Positions 46,467 through 55,693 are shown, counted from the first letter of the stretch. The stretch is DNA of 64,000 nucleotides from Fluviicola sp. (GCA_002734065.2 NVXU02000023.1:1-64000); one strand, 5' to 3'. The notes: a model not told the origin generated them from the sequence alone. Numbers and translations are program-made.

Positions 46467-47081
46467 TTAAAATTCAATGTCTAAATTAAACAAAGTTTTC
46501 AAAGAGTGTAAATTTGGGTTTTTCCTTGCCAAAGCAGCAAAACGATCTTTTCCCGTTTGGAACTTCACTTCTTCCTCAGGGTTTGTGGTCAGCACCAGCT
46601 CAAAACTAACGTCGTAATTTTTCAGTTCTTTTCGAATATATTCGACCATTTCAGAAAGCATTGGTCGGATGTAATCAATTTGAGATTGACCATCCACTTC
46701 GAGAAGGTACAGGTCATCTTCCTTAAATTTAGGTTCTCTTTTAATCAGTGCATTATAAAAAGTAAGCTTTCCTTTGTCCTTCATGGAGAATGCAAAGCGG
46801 CGCCACAACATTTTCAAGTCGTCGATGTCGTAATCATTACGTGGCATGTTGCTTAAATCACGACTGAGTCCTTCATCATCCTCCTTTTTCTCCATCATTT
46901 TTTTGATAGAAAGGTTAGACGTTTTGAGTGTCCCAGAGGGTGCTTTTAGAACTTTAGGCGCTTCTTTTTCTGTTACTTTGTTGTAAGAGGGTTTAATTTT
47001 AGGCTTAACCGTCGCTTTTTTTGCAGACTTCCTTAAATTTTGATTGGTAAACGGAATAATCTTAACTGGATCCGTTAGGAG
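46467..47081 (-). CDS. dnaX: DnaX tau-specific C-terminal region, in the -1 frame
   Basis: 205 codons (204 aa and stop) that continue dnaX only after a -1 shift. Downstream of the A10 tract this frame has no stop and reads LLTDPVKIIPFTNQNLRK, then a Lys/Pro-rich linker and the tau C-terminus (DDLKMLWRRFAFSMKDKGK...ELVLTTNPEEEVKF...KNPNLHSLKTLFNLDIEF), which in Bacteroidota DnaX contacts the polymerase alpha subunit. The first ATG of the frame is at 46898, with no promoter or good start context, so a separate gene is unlikely. Joined to the zero-frame part it gives about 574 aa, the usual size of full-length DnaX. Confidence 0.85.
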   Translation of the reverse strand, partial: LLTDPVKIIPFTNQNLRKSAKKATVKPKIKPSYNKVTEKEAPKVLKAPSGTLKTSNLSIKKMMEKKEDDEGLSRDLSNMPRNDYDIDDLKMLWRRFAFSMKDKGKLTFYNALIKREPKFKEDDLYLLEVDGQSQIDYIRPMLSEMVEYIRKELKNYDVSFELVLTTNPEEEVKFQTGKDRFAALARKNPNLHSLKTLFNLDIEF

Positions 47082-48190
47082 TTTTTTTTTTCGAGCTCCT
47101 GATTAATGGAACACAACTGCATCAACGCCATTTCGACCAGCAGTCGTTGATTTTTTGAGGCTTTGTAATCGACATCAGCTTTACTCAAAACGCCAAGCGC
47201 TCTAAGAATGTGAGAACCTTCCAATTCTTTCGATTGTTCGATGTATTTTTTCTCAATGCTCTCGCTAACCTCCAGTAATGGCGCCGTTCTCACGTCTTTG
47301 CAAACCAATAAACTTCTGTAGTGCTCTGCCAAGCCTACCAAGAAGTTATGCGCATCGAATCCTTTTTCTATGATGTCATTGAGCAACAATAAAGCCGCTG
47401 GAATATCTTCTTTCTGTGTGCTTTCAATAATTCTGAAATAATAATCGTAATCAAGAATATTGAGGTTTTCAATCACGTTTTCGTAACTGATAGAATCTCC
47501 GGAAAAAGTAACAATTTGATCAAAAATCGACAAGGCATCTCTTAATGCACCGTCTGCTTTTTGCGCAATGATGTGCAAAGCGTTTTCATCGGCAGTTATT
47601 CCTTCTTCTTTGGCAACAAAGGCCAAATGTTTGGCAATATCCACTACTTTAATTCTGTTAAAATCAAATATCTGACATCTGGAAAGAATAGTCGGGATAA
47701 TTTTATGCTTCTCTGTCGTTGCCAATATAAAAATGGCATGTTTTGGAGGTTCTTCAAGCGTCTTCAAAAATGCGTTAAAAGCACTGGAAGAAAGCATGTG
47801 AACCTCATCAATGATATACACTTTATACGTACCTAACTGAGGTCCAACTCTGACTTGGTCAATTAAACTCCGTATATCTTCTACCGAATTATTAGAGGCA
47901 CCATCCAACTCAAAAACATTGAGAGAGCTACCAGTATTAAAAGATTCACAAGAATCACATTTGTTACAAGCTTCTATTTTTTCTGTTCTGTTCGAACAAT
48001 TAATTGTTTTCGCTAAAATTCTGGCAGTGGTCGTTTTCCCAACCCCTCTTGAGCCACAGAATAAAAATGCTTGCGCAAGATGATCGTTTTTAATAGCATT
48101 CTTCAAGGTAGCCGTTATCGACTTTTGTCCAACTACGGTGTCAAAAGTTTGCGGTCTATATTTTCTTGCCGATACTACAAAATCACTCAT
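47075..48190 (-). CDS. dnaX: DNA polymerase III gamma-like product of dnaX (zero frame)
   Basis: Clamp-loader ATPase. 371 aa, ending right after the oligomerisation domain. Walker A GSRGVGKTTTARIL, zinc site CNKCDSC with the preceding Cys, DEVHMLSS Walker B, sensor 1 ILATTEKHKIIPTILSRCQ, sensor 2 GALRDALSIFD. This is domains I-III, equal to E. coli gamma. Translation ends at LEKKNS because of a TAA just after ten adenines (47082-47091). The tau part lies in the -1 frame. Start: ATG at 48190, with GTG one codon earlier; a -7 element lies 5 nt before. Confidence 0.93.
   Translation of the reverse strand: MSDFVVSARKYRPQTFDTVVGQKSITATLKNAIKNDHLAQAFLFCGSRGVGKTTTARILAKTINCSNRTEKIEACNKCDSCESFNTGSSLNVFELDGASNNSVEDIRSLIDQVRVGPQLGTYKVYIIDEVHMLSSSAFNAFLKTLEEPPKHAIFILATTEKHKIIPTILSRCQIFDFNRIKVVDIAKHLAFVAKEEGITADENALHIIAQKADGALRDALSIFDQIVTFSGDSISYENVIENLNILDYDYYFRIIESTQKEDIPAALLLLNDIIEKGFDAHNFLVGLAEHYRSLLVCKDVRTAPLLEVSESIEKKYIEQSKELEGSHILRALGVLSKADVDYKASKNQRLLVEMALMQLCSINQELEKKNS
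47079..47100 (-). promoter_or_regulatory. dnaX recoding site: A10 tract with AGGAG upstream
   Basis: On the coding strand AGGAG-CTCG-A10-CTCCT. A10 gives a place for RNA polymerase slippage, and its end with the next base is the heptamer A AAA AAC in the right phase for tandem -1 slippage. AGGAG sits just upstream like the stimulator in E. coli dnaX, and AGGAG/CTCCT can pair around the tract. The zero-frame TAA is 6 nt further. A homopolymer error of one base would give the same picture. Confidence 0.75.
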
Positions 48191-48195
48191 CACAA

Positions 48196-48203
48196 CAAAG
48201 TTA
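48196..48203 (-). promoter_or_regulatory. -7 element abutting dnaX
   Basis: Minus strand TAACTTTG, perfect TAnnTTTG, 5 nt before the ATG at 48190 (2 nt before the GTG). Predicts a leaderless or nearly leaderless mRNA. Confidence 0.5.
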
Positions 48204-48331
48204 ATTTTTTGAACCGATAATTAAAATAGAAATGACCAATTGTTAATAAAAGAGTTAAATATTGGATAACTATAAACACAGCTACTGTTAAAAAATATCT
48301 TATTTTAGCGTTGAATTGAAAAACTATTATT

Positions 48332-48634
48332 ATGATAAAGAAATTTTTAGCTGTTGGTGTTGTTGCATTTTCGTTAGCCTCTTGTGGAGGACCAGGTGCA
48401 GCAGAATATGATGCTGCGGCGCAGACGCTCTGCGATTGTATGGCGGAAAAATCAGTAGAAGCTGAGGAAGATGATTTAGGGTTGGACATTGATATGACAG
48501 GGTTGGATTATGCGTTATGCGCATTAGATGTTGCTTTTGACGTTGATGTTAGTGATGAACAATTGACAAAGTCTATCGAATCTAAATGCCCAGACTTAGC
48601 AGAAACACATGCAGAATATGTGAAAGGACTTTAA
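48332..48634 (+). CDS. Small acidic lipoprotein
   Basis: 100 aa. MIKKFLAVGVVAFSLASCGG is a lipoprotein signal with lipobox LASC. The mature part is very acidic (EAEEDDLGLDIDM, DVAFDVDVSDE) with four further Cys (TLCDCMAEK, YALCALDVA, SKCPDL) that could form two disulfides. No family recognised. A terminator follows the stop. Confidence 0.75.
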   Translation: MIKKFLAVGVVAFSLASCGGPGAAEYDAAAQTLCDCMAEKSVEAEEDDLGLDIDMTGLDYALCALDVAFDVDVSDEQLTKSIESKCPDLAETHAEYVKGL

Positions 48635-48655
48635 GCTAAGCTTAACGAAATATTG

Positions 48656-48686
48656 AAAGGTCTCAAATTAGTGAGACCTTTTTTTT
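48656..48686 (+). terminator. Intrinsic terminator overlapping a convergent coding end
   Basis: Stem GGTCTCA/TGAGACC with a 6-nt loop followed by T8, 22 nt after the lipoprotein stop. The right arm and T8 are also the last six codons (KKRSH and stop) of the minus-strand glycoside hydrolase gene. Confidence 0.85.
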
Positions 48687-50887
48687 ATTCTTTCTTTTCG
48701 TAGAGATTTTTTCGTGACTACCTTAAATAAGACTATATATTCTTCAAAAGAATCCCCAATGATCGCTTTAATCTTAACATTAGAGCCTCGGCCGCGAGAC
48801 GTATGAATCGAATTTTCTAAGTCATTGGGCAAGAAATACTCAATCACATAGCCCGTTTTTTTCATTCCTTTCAATCGGAGGTTTTCTCCTTTCCTTCCAA
48901 AAGTTTTTACTTTCTGCAGCTCTGTTATTTGTCCTTCTTGCCAGCCGGGTAATCCAATTTTTTCGTCCCATTCCTTATCAAAACAGTCTAAAACAGTATA
49001 AACGTTGTAACTTTTGTTCGTTATAACTCCAATAGCTTCTTGTTTGTTTCCAGAACGCAAATAGGATAAATCAGCGAGACCATTATTACCTTCCATCCTT
49101 GCTGCGTAAGAATTGCGATACTCCCATCCGGGCAATTCATTTTCAACTGCCATCAATTCCATTGCTCCTGGATGCCAGTTATTTTTATCCAACTCATAAT
49201 CACTAATAAAAGCATTTATTTTTGCATAATTTGTATGATCATCTAAAAACCACAAATCCCATTCAAAAGCTCCCGCAACACCTGAAAAAGTGCTTTGATA
49301 TAAGTGCCTTTTAATTTCTATGCCATTGGAATCGCATAATCGCGTCACAGAAGGAATTCCCGTTTCGGAATAAATCAATGGTTTTACTTCTCTTTTATCT
49401 TGAGATATTGCTTTAATGTAACTATACTCATTGGCTTCATTCAAGTGTCTTTCTGCGACACTCCATACCCAAAAATAGCCAAAAGAAGGCGCGTGAAAGT
49501 CATAATTATTTAGGCTCATGACGTCAAAAGGCTCTCCCACAAAAACGGTGTCTTCTTGAAATTTATCCCCTGCATAACTCGCCGATTGTAAGTGAGTTCT
49601 ACCATTATAAAGCGTATTGATGTAATCCCCCATTTCTTTTTGCCAAGCTGTTAGCAATTGCCAGTTCTTTTCTGTTTTATTGGTTTTTTCAGAAGGAGAA
49701 AGGTCAGGGCCCAGCTTAACTACATTGTTTATCTCGCTAAAAAGCTCAAAAATGGCAATGTTTGTTGAGTAACCCCAACGAGAAATGATGTAGCGTAAAC
49801 GTTGCTTGTAATATTTTTTTGCTTCCTCATGCGAGAAGAAGTCTAGAGGATTGTCAGAATTAATGAGTTCTCTGTAACAGAAAGGTTGTCCTTTAATTTT
49901 GCTATCCCATGCCCAACTTTTGTAATAGGCCTCAACACTTTCTTGAAAAGAATAATGTATTTGCAAATTCCAAAGTAGGTAGATTCCATTCTCTTCTGCT
50001 ACTTCTAGGATGTCATCTAACTCACTCGCTAACTTTAGCCTGTCGGTATAGTCGCCCAATTTCTCCCATTCAATGTCCGTTGAAGAAGGATACATTATCA
50101 TTCTGACCATGTTCACACCGTTGCTTCCCATTTTTTTAAGAAGGTCTTTATACACCGAATAAACTCTAGGAACTGCTGTAACACCTCTGTATTCTTCAGG
50201 AAACGGGGTGCCTTTATAGTTGCTTAACTTTGCAAATTCTGGATCTAAAAACTTATATGTTGCCGGCCATGGCGCATTACCTCCAATGGGGAAAAATGAT
50301 TGGCTGTCCAATTCAAAAAATCGTTGATTCTCTCCAACACTCACGTAACCTTTGTTGTCACTTGCTACAACTTCAAACGATTTTTGGCTCGTTACAAAGC
50401 TGTGATCTTTCGTTTTTATATGAATTTTATAACTCCACTCCCCTGTATTATTTGGAGAAAAACGGACTCTAAAATTATATTCAGTTGGCGACTCAACCCA
50501 ACCTCCAAGCGCTGCATATTCTTGATCGGTATAAGAATTTCTATTTGCGGGAGTTGGTAAACTCGGACTCATGTGGGACGAGTAATCTCGACTATAAAAA
50601 GCATGTACAAAAATCGATTCAAGGCCATTGGGAGGAGTGAATTCAACGGTCACTTTTAGCTCCCACTCCAAATAAGGGTTAATAACAGGACCTCTTCTTT
50701 TTTGCGTGAAATTCTCTACTCTATTTCTAATGTAAGTGGGTAAATTAATGCCAATCTCGAGTTTTTCTAATTTCAAAACTTCTTCAGTATTCTCATAGTT
50801 GAGAATTTCTGTCCTCACAGGAACGATTTTCTGTGCTGTTAGTTGAAAAATTGAAAAAACAAGACCGAGAAGAAGCAAACTCCTCAT
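48668..50887 (-). CDS. Exported DUF5060-type glycoside hydrolase-like protein
   Basis: 739 aa with signal peptide (MRSLLLLGLVFSIFQLTAQ). Residues about 60-180 form a beta-sandwich of the DUF5060 kind (NPYLEWELKVTVEFTPPNG, FRVRFSPNNTGEWSYKI); about 190-590 a TIM barrel like GH5 family enzymes (QRFFELDSQSFFPIGGNAPWP; MGSNGVNMVRMIMY; NGIYLLWNLQIHYSF). Catalytic candidates are Glu in AIFELFSEINNV and Glu in PLIYSETGIPS. The C-terminal ~130 residues form a beta domain. The substrate is unknown. The start shares one base with the stop of the cyclophilin gene, so it is translated from the same mRNA. Confidence 0.85.
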   Translation of the reverse strand: MRSLLLLGLVFSIFQLTAQKIVPVRTEILNYENTEEVLKLEKLEIGINLPTYIRNRVENFTQKRRGPVINPYLEWELKVTVEFTPPNGLESIFVHAFYSRDYSSHMSPSLPTPANRNSYTDQEYAALGGWVESPTEYNFRVRFSPNNTGEWSYKIHIKTKDHSFVTSQKSFEVVASDNKGYVSVGENQRFFELDSQSFFPIGGNAPWPATYKFLDPEFAKLSNYKGTPFPEEYRGVTAVPRVYSVYKDLLKKMGSNGVNMVRMIMYPSSTDIEWEKLGDYTDRLKLASELDDILEVAEENGIYLLWNLQIHYSFQESVEAYYKSWAWDSKIKGQPFCYRELINSDNPLDFFSHEEAKKYYKQRLRYIISRWGYSTNIAIFELFSEINNVVKLGPDLSPSEKTNKTEKNWQLLTAWQKEMGDYINTLYNGRTHLQSASYAGDKFQEDTVFVGEPFDVMSLNNYDFHAPSFGYFWVWSVAERHLNEANEYSYIKAISQDKREVKPLIYSETGIPSVTRLCDSNGIEIKRHLYQSTFSGVAGAFEWDLWFLDDHTNYAKINAFISDYELDKNNWHPGAMELMAVENELPGWEYRNSYAARMEGNNGLADLSYLRSGNKQEAIGVITNKSYNVYTVLDCFDKEWDEKIGLPGWQEGQITELQKVKTFGRKGENLRLKGMKKTGYVIEYFLPNDLENSIHTSRGRGSNVKIKAIIGDSFEEYIVLFKVVTKKSLRKERIKKRSH

Positions 50888-51339
50888 TAGTCCACTATTT
50901 CGATGTCCAAAATCATATCTCCTTCTACAATGTCATCTACAATATCAACTCCTTCAATAACTTTTCCGAAGCATGTATGGGCACCATCTAAATGAGCTGT
51001 ATTGTCTCTAGAATGACAAACAAAAAACTGCGAACCTCCTGTGTTTTTTCCTGCGTGTGCCATTGAAAGCACTCCTCTTTCGTGATGTTGCTTCTCAGCA
51101 TCCGTTTCACAATCAATGTTATGTCCTGGCCCTCCTGCTCCTGCCATTCCTTCTGCTCCATCTTTTGAATTAGGGCATCCTCCTTGAATCACAAAATTAG
51201 GAAGAACGCGGTGCCATTTTAAATCTTTATAAAATCCGTCTTTTGCTAATTTTACAAAGTTTGATACGGTTACAGGAGTTTCATTGGCATATAACTCAGC
51301 CGTCATTTCTCCCTTATTTGTTTTGATAATTGCTTTCAT
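50887..51339 (-). CDS. Peptidyl-prolyl cis-trans isomerase, cyclophilin type
   Basis: 150 aa cyclophilin without a signal peptide, so cytoplasmic. Catalytic and binding motifs: FYKDLKWHRVLPNFVIQGGCPN (Arg and Phe of the active site), GGSQFFVCHSRDNTAHLDGAHTCFGKVIEG (Gln, Phe, His). It catalyses proline isomerisation during folding. Stop overlaps the next start (TAATG). Confidence 0.95.
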   Translation of the reverse strand: MKAIIKTNKGEMTAELYANETPVTVSNFVKLAKDGFYKDLKWHRVLPNFVIQGGCPNSKDGAEGMAGAGGPGHNIDCETDAEKQHHERGVLSMAHAGKNTGGSQFFVCHSRDNTAHLDGAHTCFGKVIEGVDIVDDIVEGDMILDIEIVD

Positions 51340-51353
51340 TTTTGTATTTTTTC

Positions 51354-51384
51354 CAAAGATACATTCTAAGCGCTAATTATTCAA
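51354..51384 (-). promoter_or_regulatory. Promoter of the cyclophilin gene
   Basis: Minus strand TTG (51382-51384), 20 bp, TATCTTTG (51354-51361): both halves of the Bacteroidota promoter, 14 nt before the ATG. Confidence 0.75.
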
Positions 51385-51402
51385 TTTTTGATTCACTTAA
51401 TG

Positions 51403-51410
51403 TACATTTG
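51403..51410 (+). promoter_or_regulatory. -7 element abutting bshC
   Basis: TACATTTG then CAA and the ATG at 51414. Predicted leaderless mRNA. It lies within the longer open frame starting at 51330, ruling that start out. Confidence 0.5.
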
Positions 51411-51413
51411 CAA

Positions 51414-53000
51414 ATGCAAGTTTTTAAATTCCATAGAAATAGTTTAAGTCAGGTTAATGAACAACACCTCAACTTGGTTTATCGCCAAGAAGCGTACTTG
51501 CCGTACATTAATCACACTTTTTCTTTTGAGAACTTTGACCGACAAATTCAGGAGAAAGAACGACAATTTTCTAAAGAAAAACGTGAAGTCTTGTCTCAAT
51601 CGCTATTAGCACAGTATAAAAACATCAATGATAATGAATTGATTATCAATAATATAGAGTCGTTGAAAAACGAGGATACATTCACCGTAACCACCGGGCA
51701 CCAACTTTCTTTCTTCACGGGGCCACTTTACTTTATTGTTAAAATTTTACATGTTATTAAGCTTAGTGAGCGCTTGAAGAAGATGCATCCTGAGAAAAAT
51801 TTTGTCCCTATTTATTGGATGGCAACCGAAGATCATGATTTCGAAGAAGTGCAATCAATGCGTTTATTTAGCAAAAGTTTCACGTGGGAAAGTGAACAAA
51901 AAGGGTCTGTTGGTAGATTTAACTTAGACGGTTTTGATGACGTCAAAAATGAAATTCGTGCAATGTTTCGCGACCCAGAAGCGGAAATTCATGCCTTGTT
52001 AAACGCTTACGATGGTCAGAATTACGCAGATGCCACCAGAAATCTCGTTCATTTTCTATTTAAAAAATACGGTTTAGTGATTATTGATGGCGATGACTCA
52101 GCGTTAAAATCTGAATTTTCTGGTATTATGCGTAAAGAATTGACAGAGCAGTTCTCTTATGAAAAAGTCATACAGACAAATGAAAAATTGCAAAAAGAAG
52201 GTGTAAAAATCCAGGTAAATCCAAGAGAAATCAATCTTTTCTACATTAAAAATGGACTCCGAGAAAGAATTGTAAACGAAAACGACATTTTTTCAATCAA
52301 TAAGGTGGGAACTTTTTCAGAAAGTGAAATTTTGAAAGAATTAGAAAATCACCCTGAACGTTTTTCTCCAAATGTCATTTTACGACCTCTTTATCAAGAA
52401 ACTATTTTGCCAAATATTGCTTACATTGGAGGAGTTGGTGAAATTTCTTACTGGTTGCAATTAAAAGGTGTTTTTGATGCTGTCAATTGTACATATCCAC
52501 TTATCGGAGTGAGAAATTCTGTGATATGGGTAGATCCTCTGACCACTAAAAAGAAAGCAAAAATTAATTTACTACTGGAAGATATTTTTAAAAGTAAAGA
52601 CCAACTGAAAAAAGAATTCGTGCAGTCAAATTCTGATGGAGCCTTAGATTTCAAGGCTTTAGACCATGCCATTGATGAAATTCAGGGAAAAATTAGAGAT
52701 TTGGTGCTTTCTGTTGATGCTTCCATGAATTCTCTGGCAGAATCAGAAGTCACGCGTATAACAAAACAAATGGATGCGTTGAAGGCTAAGATGATAAAAA
52801 CTTCCAAGTCTAAACATCAAGTTGCGATGCAATCAATTGACCAAATAATTGATAAGTTATTCCCTGATGGTAACATGCAAGAACGTATTACTAATTTTTT
52901 CTCATTCTGTCCCGACGGAAACTACTCCAAACGCTTGCACAATCTTTATCATTGTATCGATCCTGAAGAAAAAGACATGCTAATTTTGAGAGAATTGTAA
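51414..53000 (+). CDS. bshC: Bacillithiol biosynthesis cysteine-adding enzyme BshC
   Basis: Adds cysteine to glucosaminyl-malate in the last step of bacillithiol synthesis. 528 aa. Rossmann-like core with TVTTGHQLSFFTGPLYFIVKILHVIKLSERLKK and PIYWMATEDHDFEEV (both BshC signatures), LRPLYQETILPNIAYIGGVGEISYWLQLKGVF, then a coiled coil (about 415-490) and the C-terminal NFFSFCPDGNYSKRLHNLYHCIDP. The start at ATG 51414 (MQVFKFHRNSLSQV) matches homologues; the frame is open 28 codons further up. Confidence 0.95.
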   Translation: MQVFKFHRNSLSQVNEQHLNLVYRQEAYLPYINHTFSFENFDRQIQEKERQFSKEKREVLSQSLLAQYKNINDNELIINNIESLKNEDTFTVTTGHQLSFFTGPLYFIVKILHVIKLSERLKKMHPEKNFVPIYWMATEDHDFEEVQSMRLFSKSFTWESEQKGSVGRFNLDGFDDVKNEIRAMFRDPEAEIHALLNAYDGQNYADATRNLVHFLFKKYGLVIIDGDDSALKSEFSGIMRKELTEQFSYEKVIQTNEKLQKEGVKIQVNPREINLFYIKNGLRERIVNENDIFSINKVGTFSESEILKELENHPERFSPNVILRPLYQETILPNIAYIGGVGEISYWLQLKGVFDAVNCTYPLIGVRNSVIWVDPLTTKKKAKINLLLEDIFKSKDQLKKEFVQSNSDGALDFKALDHAIDEIQGKIRDLVLSVDASMNSLAESEVTRITKQMDALKAKMIKTSKSKHQVAMQSIDQIIDKLFPDGNMQERITNFFSFCPDGNYSKRLHNLYHCIDPEEKDMLILREL

Positions 53001-53039
53001 ACGATTAAAATATTCCTTCCTTTTTCTCGTTTGATAAGC

Positions 53040-53047
53040 TACTTTTG
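53040..53047 (+). promoter_or_regulatory. -7 element abutting the TonB-dependent receptor gene
   Basis: TACTTTTG then TGCG and ATG at 53052. Predicted leaderless mRNA. It overlaps the upstream TTG start at 53031 of the longer frame. Confidence 0.5.
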
Positions 53048-53051
53048 TGCG

Positions 53052-55682
53052 ATGCGAAAATTACTATTACTCTTCTTGATTTTACCGCTTAACTTCCTTG
53101 TTTTTGGGCAAGAATATCGCATTGTTGGTAAATGTACTGACCAAAGAGGCACACCAATTGACCTTGCAAAAATACACGCTGACAAAGCTGATCCAAAAGA
53201 CGTTTTTTCGAATGAAAAAGGCGAATTTGAGCTTTTTTTTAAAGAAAAAGACACAATCACCCTTATTTTTCGCTTTGCAGAATACGAAGAAAGAAGAACA
53301 ATAATCATCAAGAAAGAAAAAACGAAAATTAAGGACATAAAATTTCAATTTCAACAAGAACAAGTTGTAGATGCGCAAGGTCACAGAGAAGAACCTTTTG
53401 CTATTGATTACCTGTCAACTTATGACCCGCAAGGAATAACAAATGGTGTTGAAAAAAGTCTAATCTATATGACTGCGGCAACTTCCAACAATGAATTAAC
53501 GACCAATTACAACGTTCGTGGAGGTTCTTATGATGAAAATTTGGTTTATGTCAACGGTTTTCAAGTTCGTCGCCCATTTTTAACACGTTCGGGTCAGCAA
53601 GAGGGCATGAGTTTTTTGCATTCTGCACTGGTCGAGTCTATTCAATTTTCTGGTGGAGGTTTTAATTCTGAATACGGTGATAAATTGAGTTCTGTCTTAG
53701 ATATTACATACAAAACTCCCGATTCTTTGCGAGGTTCTGTAATGGCATCATTACTCGGTGTAGAAGCGCATCTTGAACACGCTCCAACAGCAAAATTCAA
53801 CTTCTTAGTCGGTGCTAGATACCGTTCCAATGGGTATTTTCTCAATGCTTTGCCCACGAAAGGAGCGTACAACCCTGTTTTTTGGGATGCACAATTCTTA
53901 ACCAATTATGCCATTAATGAGAAATTGACCTGGTCTTTATTAGGTCATTTTTCTTCAAATAATTATCGTTTTCGACCAGAAAGTGCTGAAACGGAATTCG
54001 GAACAGTCAACGAAGCCTATTCTTTTGTCGTTTACTTTGAAGGACAAGAACAAACCAAGTTCCAAACCATGATGGGAGGAACTTCGCTAAAGTGGGAAGC
54101 AGGCAAAAAGACCAACCTCGATTTTTACGCCACCGTTTTTAATACCGTAGAAAAAGAATCCTTTGATATTTTGGGAGAATATTTCATCAATGAATTAGAA
54201 ACCGACCCTTCACAGGAAGATTTTGGAGATTCTGTTGGCGTGCTCGGAATTGGCTCTTTTTTGACCCACGCAAGAAATAGATTGGATGCAACCATCATCA
54301 ATTTGTACCACAACGGTGATCATCAGTTTTTTAAAGGTTATAAAAACGATGAACGAACGAAATTTCAAAATCATCACCTAAAATGGGGCGTGAACTTCCA
54401 GATGGATTACTTCACCGACCGACTAAGTGAATGGAAGATGGTTGACTCCGCAGGATTCTCAACTCCGCAAGCTAACGATGGAACTCTTGCCTTATTTGAA
54501 AGCGTGAAAAGTGATTTGACTTTACAATCACAACGATACACTGGTTTTGTGCAAATGAATTCTATTTGGGCAAAGAATCAGAAAAATAAAATCGTCACCA
54601 AAAGTAAGAAGTATAAAATTTCGAAGAAAGAGAAAGAAAAAAGGTCCTTCACCGACACCATTATTGAGTCACCGTCTCGCTGGGCAGTCTCTTACGGTAG
54701 TAGAATTGGCTATACAACAGCAAATAATGAGTTTTTTGTCACGCCTAGAGCATCTGTTAAATTCTATCCTCGCGCCTACATGATTAGAGATCAAAAAGTG
54801 GTTCGGAGAAATATGAACATTCATTTTGCGACGGGAATGTATTATCAACCTCCTATTTATAGAGAATTTAGAACCTTTGATGGGCAATTAAACCTTGATG
54901 TTCGTGCGCAAAAATCGGCACATTTCGTTGTTGGTTCTGACGTCTATTTCGATATGTGGGAAAGAGAGGTTCCTTTCAAATTCACCGCAGAAGCTTATTA
55001 CAAATACATGTGGGACGTCAATTCTTATGAAATCGACAATGTGCGAACGCGCTACTATGCAAACAATGATGCGGTTGCCTATGCCTATGGTTTTGACCTC
55101 AATGTTCACGGTCAATTTGTAGAAGGAATAGAATCCTTTTTTAAGATTGGATTCTTGTCCACAAAAGAAGACGTTCTCAACGACTTTTACTACGATTATT
55201 TTAATGCAGCCGGGGAAGTTATAAAAGGAGGAGTAGTTGATAAAGTTGTTGTGGATAGTTCTCGTGTATCTCCCGGTTTTATTCCACGACCTACGGATCA
55301 ACGCATAAGTTTTGCTGCGTTGATTCAGGACAGAATGCCCAATCACGAAAGTTTCAGCGTGCAAATGGGCTTGATTTTTGGTTCTCGTTTGCCTTACGGT
55401 CCTCCTGATTTTGTGCGTTACAAAGATACGTTGAGAATCAAATCATTTTTCAGAGTCGATTTAGGAATGTCCTATGATTTCTTGTACAAAAAGAAAGAGA
55501 AGAAGACTTTTTGGAACAAAAATTTCACCGATGCTATTATTTCCTTTGAAGTTTTCAACCTCTTAGGAATCAACAATGTTCTATCCATGCAATGGGTGCA
55601 AGATGTGAACGGGAGGTTCTATTCTATCCCTAATTATTTAACATCAAGAAGGTTTAATTTGAAGTTGATACTGAGGTTTTAA
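53052..55682 (+). CDS. TonB-dependent outer-membrane receptor
   Basis: 876 aa outer-membrane beta barrel. Signal peptide MRKLLLLFLILPLNFLVFGQ, then a carboxypeptidase-regulatory-like domain (about 22-105; GKCTDQRGTPIDLAKIHAD), a plug domain (ELTTNYNVRGGSYDENLVYVNGFQVRRP, FSGGGFNSEYGDKLSSVLDITYK), and the barrel to residue 876 with alternating aromatic strands and a terminal aromatic (LKLILRF). No TonB box is obvious. No SusD gene follows, so it is probably a single-protein receptor; ligand unknown. Confidence 0.92.
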   Translation: MRKLLLLFLILPLNFLVFGQEYRIVGKCTDQRGTPIDLAKIHADKADPKDVFSNEKGEFELFFKEKDTITLIFRFAEYEERRTIIIKKEKTKIKDIKFQFQQEQVVDAQGHREEPFAIDYLSTYDPQGITNGVEKSLIYMTAATSNNELTTNYNVRGGSYDENLVYVNGFQVRRPFLTRSGQQEGMSFLHSALVESIQFSGGGFNSEYGDKLSSVLDITYKTPDSLRGSVMASLLGVEAHLEHAPTAKFNFLVGARYRSNGYFLNALPTKGAYNPVFWDAQFLTNYAINEKLTWSLLGHFSSNNYRFRPESAETEFGTVNEAYSFVVYFEGQEQTKFQTMMGGTSLKWEAGKKTNLDFYATVFNTVEKESFDILGEYFINELETDPSQEDFGDSVGVLGIGSFLTHARNRLDATIINLYHNGDHQFFKGYKNDERTKFQNHHLKWGVNFQMDYFTDRLSEWKMVDSAGFSTPQANDGTLALFESVKSDLTLQSQRYTGFVQMNSIWAKNQKNKIVTKSKKYKISKKEKEKRSFTDTIIESPSRWAVSYGSRIGYTTANNEFFVTPRASVKFYPRAYMIRDQKVVRRNMNIHFATGMYYQPPIYREFRTFDGQLNLDVRAQKSAHFVVGSDVYFDMWEREVPFKFTAEAYYKYMWDVNSYEIDNVRTRYYANNDAVAYAYGFDLNVHGQFVEGIESFFKIGFLSTKEDVLNDFYYDYFNAAGEVIKGGVVDKVVVDSSRVSPGFIPRPTDQRISFAALIQDRMPNHESFSVQMGLIFGSRLPYGPPDFVRYKDTLRIKSFFRVDLGMSYDFLYKKKEKKTFWNKNFTDAIISFEVFNLLGINNVLSMQWVQDVNGRFYSIPNYLTSRRFNLKLILRF

Positions 55683-55693
55683 TCTCCGCAAAA

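Noticed and set aside
46467-46898. Independent 143-aa gene
   Set aside because: It is the tail of dnaX in the -1 frame, which is open back to the A10 tract, and it has no start context of its own.
54888-55364. 158-aa minus-strand ORF inside the TonB-dependent receptor
   Set aside because: Shadow frame of a coding barrel; no start signals and no family.
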